NCBI GenBank assembly: GCA_964347135.1
Contig: CAYFXA010000033.1
Location: 1 to 22,298 of the forward strand
Length of the DNA: 22,298 nt
DNA from: CAYFXA01 sp964347135
Lineage (GTDB): Bacteria > Patescibacteriota > Microgenomatia > PFEM01 > JAHIFH01
Direction of reading: 5' to 3'
A model generated the notes under the pieces. That model saw only the letters and a program-made list of their open reading frames with translations, ran no database searches and was not told the origin of the DNA. Position 1 is the first letter of the stretch. Every line of letters begins with the position of its first letter. Shown here piece by piece: positions 21,155-22,298 of this stretch. A program made the translations under genes and the position numbers.

Positions 21155-22298
21155 GGCACTTGATTCATTCAACTGGTTTTCGTTGGCTTCATATTCACAA
21201 AGATGGAGTGGGTTCGGTGATTGTGGTGGTTACTTTGCGGCGAATGGCGGTTGAGTTATTGGGTTTATTCTCTCCCCTTTATGTTTTTACTCTTGCTCGG
21301 GATTTGGGCTTGGCAATCCAAACTGCTGTTTTAGTGGTTGTTGTCTATTTTTTGCTGATTTATTTAGCCAAGCTTTTGACCATGCCTTTGGCAGAGAATC
21401 TTAGCTTTAAAATTGGCTATCGGCGGACTTTGATTTTTTCGATTATTCCTTTTTTTCTTTTTGTTGGTTTGCTTGCTCTGAGTCAAAACTATCCCTTTCT
21501 GCTTATTCCTGTGGCTATCTTTTGGGGAGTACATGCAGCCCTTTTTTGGTTTGGCTACCATGGTTTGTTTGTTAAACGGGGTGATCACGAGCATTTTGGA
21601 AAACAAACCGGTCTTTCCCAGGCGCTCTACATTCTCATTGGCGTGGTAACCCCAATACTGGGTGGTTTAGTCATTCTCAAATTTAGTTACCAAGCTCTTT
21701 TTTTAGTTGCCGGGGCAATTTTCGCTTTGGCAGTGATGGTGGCCTTGCTTTCCAAAGAAATTAGGCCTCATCGAGATGCGAGGATTGTTAATGTTGTTCA
21801 ACTTTTCAAAACTCATAAAAAAGTGATGGCTGGTTATTTTGGCTGGGGTTTTGAGTCGGCTTTGTATGGAGCGGTTTGGCCGGTTTTTCTGTTTTTGTTA
21901 GTCGGCAAGATTTTGGCTTTTGGTGAAATTATTTCAGCTGCTGTTCTCGTGGCAGCTATCCTTACTTATTTGGTTGGTTTGATTGTTGACCGGGTAGGAG
22001 TAAGAGTGGTTATTAGTTTGGGTTCCGTTATTGGTTTTTTGACTTGGCTTGTTCGGGCGGTTGTTAGAGCTCCCCTGGCTATTGTCGGAGTGGATGGTTT
22101 TTATCGGGTGACCGAACAAATGCTTCATATTCCTCTTTTGGTCCGCTCTTATAAGAAAGCCATTGACGGGGGTACGGGTCAGTCTCTTTATTTTATGGAG
22201 ATTTCCTTAGGATTAGGGGCAGTCACTGGCTTGTTATTGGCAATCGGTTTGGTTGTTCTTAACCTACCCTTGTGGACGGTTTTTCTCTTGGCTTCTTT
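21151..22298 (+). CDS. MFS-like transporter, 3' end cut by window edge
   Basis: The frame opening at ATG 21151, which overlaps the pth stop by four bases, stays open to the last base, giving at least 382 residues. It encodes many hydrophobic segments, for example VVVYFLLIYLAKLLTM, SIIPFFLFVGLLAL, AIFWGVHAALFWFG and ALYILIGVVTPILGGLVIL. Short charged loops such as DRVGVR lie between two helices, as in the signature loops of the Major Facilitator Superfamily. Around 10-11 membrane segments are visible before the edge. The substrate cannot be inferred. It has no stop in this window, so the true length is unknown. Confidence 0.8.
   Translation, partial: MRHLIHSTGFRWLHIHKDGVGSVIVVVTLRRMAVELLGLFSPLYVFTLARDLGLAIQTAVLVVVVYFLLIYLAKLLTMPLAENLSFKIGYRRTLIFSIIPFFLFVGLLALSQNYPFLLIPVAIFWGVHAALFWFGYHGLFVKRGDHEHFGKQTGLSQALYILIGVVTPILGGLVILKFSYQALFLVAGAIFALAVMVALLSKEIRPHRDARIVNVVQLFKTHKKVMAGYFGWGFESALYGAVWPVFLFLLVGKILAFGEIISAAVLVAAILTYLVGLIVDRVGVRVVISLGSVIGFLTWLVRAVVRAPLAIVGVDGFYRVTEQMLHIPLLVRSYKKAIDGGTGQSLYFMEISLGLGAVTGLLLAIGLVVLNLPLWTVFLLAS

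Overview
This is an AT-rich bacterial window with tightly packed genes, short or overlapping gene junctions and very few Shine-Dalgarno sites. The core genes are bacterial: trpS, ftsH, recF, fpg, pth and an initiator tRNA with a mismatched first pair. Mixed with them are genes of archaeal flavour, namely an ATP-dependent DNA ligase and an EndoQ-type PHP nuclease. The tRNA-Trp reads UGG only and several genes end in TGA, so the standard code applies. My inference is a Patescibacteria/CPR (Microgenomates-like) genome; no marker here proves it.

Layout. 1-149 (minus strand): two CAU tRNAs abutting with no spacer, one initiator-like with an encoded CCA. 150-1395: interleaved divergent promoters. 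The rightward one drives a 19-codon leader peptide containing Trp-Trp, a GC-rich intrinsic terminator, tRNA-Trp and trpS. This reads as a ribosome-mediated attenuator controlling both the tRNA and its synthetase, and it is the most striking system in the window. 1438-10213: a long rightward run of nearly touching genes (GNAT, ftsH, stand-alone 5' nuclease, GT4 glycosyltransferase, histidine phosphatase, unknown protein, fpg, recF, ferredoxin-thioredoxin fusion). Within it the phosphatase starts with a copy of the first codons of fpg, which suggests that a two-gene segment was inserted at the fpg start. 10245-13268: Fic protein with its own promoter and a palindrome, a small membrane protein, and ATP-dependent DNA ligase. 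13298-13915: the only minus-strand protein gene, of unknown function. 14071-14751: a nucleoside 2-deoxyribosyltransferase-like protein. 14791-19492: P2-type Ca2+-ATPase, a Na+/Ca2+ exchanger-like protein and an EndoQ-like nuclease. 19559-19873: a DUF4870-like membrane protein followed by a branched terminator. 19956 to the end: phosphoribosyltransferase, pth and an MFS-like transporter cut by the window edge.

Common themes. First, several transcription units have an extended -10 element placed 6-7 bases before the start codon, implying leaderless mRNAs; this moved my start choice for the Ca2+-ATPase to 14791. Second, there is a cluster of DNA-repair functions (5' nuclease, Fpg, RecF, ligase, EndoQ) on one strand. 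Third, calcium export is likely handled by the adjacent ATPase and exchanger. No CRISPR array, insertion sequence, integrase or replication origin was seen, and no gene-free stretch exceeds 300 bases.
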